Part shown: positions 12,321 to 13,459 of the stretch, piece by piece | Layout of the letters: the number at the start of each line of letters is the position of its first letter | How positions within the stretch are numbered: the first letter of the stretch is position 1 | Origin: JAGXQV01 sp964527565 | Lineage (GTDB): Bacteria; Pseudomonadota; Gammaproteobacteria; Burkholderiales; Sulfuricellaceae | Reading direction: 5' to 3' | Assembly: GCA_964527565.1 (NCBI GenBank) | Contig: CAZGOY010000064.1 | Coordinates: 1-13,459, forward strand | DNA length: 13,459 bases | Notes under the pieces: generated by a model | Database searches by the model: none | What the model saw: only the letters and a program-made list of their open reading frames with translations | What the model was told of the DNA's origin: nothing | Program-made: the position numbers and the translations under genes

Positions 12321-13459
12321 ATGGCCAAGAAAAATGCCTTTTATGCACAATCCGGCGGCGTCACCGCCGTCATCAACGCCTCCGCCTGCGGTGTCATCGA
12401 AACCGCGCGCAAACACAAGGACGTCATCGGCAAGGTCTATGCCGGCCGCAACGGCATCATCGGCGCGCTGACCGAAGACCTGATCGACACCAGCAAGGAA
12501 TCCGACGAGGCCATCGCCGCATTGCGCCACACGCCGTCCGGCGCTTTCGGTTCCTGCCGCTTCAAGCTGAAGGGCCTGGATGCCAACAAGCGCGAATACG
12601 AGCGCCTGATCGAAGTGTTCAAGGCGCACAACATCGGTTATTTCTTCTATAACGGCGGCGGCGATTCCGCCGACACCTGCTTCAAGGTTTCCCAGCTTTC
12701 CGAAGCCATGGGCTACCCGATTCAGGCGATTCACGTACCCAAGACGGTGGATAACGACCTGCCGATCACCGACTGCTGCCCTGGCTTCGGTTCGGTCGCC
12801 AAGTACATCGCGGTTTCCACCCTGGAAGCGTCGTTCGACGTGCGCTCCATGGCCAAGACCTCGACCAAGGTGTTCGTCATCGAGGTGATGGGCCGCCACG
12901 CCGGCTGGATCGCCGCTGCCGGCGGTCTGGTCGAAGACCACGGCATCCCGGTGGTGATCCTGTTCCCGGAAGTGGAGTTCGACCAGAAGAAATTCCTCGC
13001 CAAGGTCGATGAGAACGTCAAGAAACACGGCTTCTGCACCGTGGTGGTGTCGGAAGGCTGCCACTACCCGGACGGCAAGTTCCTCGCCGAGCAGGGCACC
13101 CGCGACGCCTTCGGCCACGCGCAACTGGGCGGCGCCGCGCCGGTGGTCGCCAACATGATCAAGGATGCGCTGGGCCACAAGTTCCATTGGGCGGTGGCCG
13201 ACTACCTGCAACGCGCCGCGCGCCACATCGCCTCCAAGACCGATGTCAAGCAGGCTTACCAGCTGGGCAAGGCGGCGGTGGATCTGGCCATCAAGGGGAA
13301 AAATTCGGTGATGCCGACGGTGGATCGCATTTCCGACAGCCCCTACAAGTACAAGATCGGCGTGGCGGATCTGAAAGATGTCGCCAACGTCGAGAAATTC
13401 ATGCCCAAGGACTTCATCACCAAGGACGGCTTCGGCATCACCGAGAAGTGCAAGCGCTA
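12321..13459 (+). CDS. pfp: PPi-dependent 6-phosphofructokinase (partial, runs off right edge)
   Basis: 379 complete codons from the ATG at 12321 (GGGAG at 12309-12313); the 3' end is outside the window. It reversibly phosphorylates fructose 6-phosphate at C1 using pyrophosphate. Seen: N-terminal AQSGGVTAVINAS (9-21), YAGRNGI (40-46), HVPKTVDNDLPIT (138-150) and EVMGRHAGWIAAAGG (188-202). Lys141 in PKTVDND is the residue that marks PPi rather than ATP use (ATP enzymes have PGTIDND). The nucleotide/PPi loop reads NGGGDS (111-116) where many relatives have GGDDS: the Asp that excludes ATP is kept, while the preceding Asp is Gly. As the last gene here, it suggests reversible PPi-linked glycolysis, common in methylotrophic and autotrophic betaproteobacteria. 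Confidence 0.94.
   Translation, partial: MAKKNAFYAQSGGVTAVINASACGVIETARKHKDVIGKVYAGRNGIIGALTEDLIDTSKESDEAIAALRHTPSGAFGSCRFKLKGLDANKREYERLIEVFKAHNIGYFFYNGGGDSADTCFKVSQLSEAMGYPIQAIHVPKTVDNDLPITDCCPGFGSVAKYIAVSTLEASFDVRSMAKTSTKVFVIEVMGRHAGWIAAAGGLVEDHGIPVVILFPEVEFDQKKFLAKVDENVKKHGFCTVVVSEGCHYPDGKFLAEQGTRDAFGHAQLGGAAPVVANMIKDALGHKFHWAVADYLQRAARHIASKTDVKQAYQLGKAAVDLAIKGKNSVMPTVDRISDSPYKYKIGVADLKDVANVEKFMPKDFITKDGFGITEKCKR

Noticed and set aside
11267..13226. Two long minus-strand frames of 324 and 325 aa opposite adk, the hypothetical gene and pfp
   Set aside because: Both are His/Gly/Val-rich shadows of well supported plus-strand genes.
1..13459. CRISPR array, defence system, prophage or rRNA/tRNA genes
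   Set aside because: No regularly spaced direct repeats, no Cas, restriction, toxin-antitoxin or phage-like genes, and no RNA gene signature were seen on either strand.

Overview
The window reads as GC-rich chromosome of a Gram-negative bacterium, most likely a betaproteobacterium (Nitrosomonadales/Gallionellales-like or related). The basis is the block xseA / exbB-exbD-lpxK-trm112-kdsB-adk, a layout familiar from that class, followed by a PPi-dependent phosphofructokinase. Lipid A and Kdo genes show an LPS outer membrane. The taxonomic placement is inference from gene order and protein style; no search was run.

Left end (1-984): a degraded stretch. Positions 1-374 hold no convincing gene. 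Next comes the 3' third of a proC gene (minus strand), joined abruptly near 670-680 to the C-terminal remnant of an IS1595/ISXO2-like transposase on the plus strand. This looks like the scar of an insertion plus deletion. Two plus-strand genes follow 1 nt apart: a DUF1456/YehS-type protein and a secreted Sel1-repeat protein. A REP-like hairpin lies after them, where they converge on the next, minus-strand block.

Minus-strand block (2138-7635): in transcription order, xseA (exonuclease VII large subunit), a four-CBS + PAS + GGDEF diguanylate cyclase, a TerC-family membrane protein, a UspA-type universal stress protein overlapping terC by ATGA, and a two-CBS protein. The last three look like one stress/metal-homeostasis unit. 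terC is preceded by an 11-codon ORF with its own Shine-Dalgarno that is a diverged duplicate of terC's own ribosome binding site and first 11 codons. This is the most unusual structure in the window.

Divergent intergenic region (7636-8008): about 370 nt separating xseA from exbB. It holds two DnaA-box-type nonamers fitting TTATNCACA, several degenerate ones, AT-rich tracts, a perfect 16-nt palindrome and a plausible exbB promoter.

Plus-strand block (8009-13459): exbB and exbD (proton-driven energiser); a nested inverted repeat of REP type; then lpxK, a 59-aa Trm112-like gene and kdsB, linked by overlaps; then adk with its own leader, an unrecognised 115-aa protein, and pfp, which runs off the right edge. 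lpxK and kdsB serve lipid A/Kdo synthesis, adk adenylate balance and pfp PPi-linked glycolysis. Most of this right half is ordinary housekeeping. The items worth a second look are the terC leader duplication, the proC/IS scar, the DnaA-box region, the REP-like elements and an atypical GGGDS motif in Pfp.
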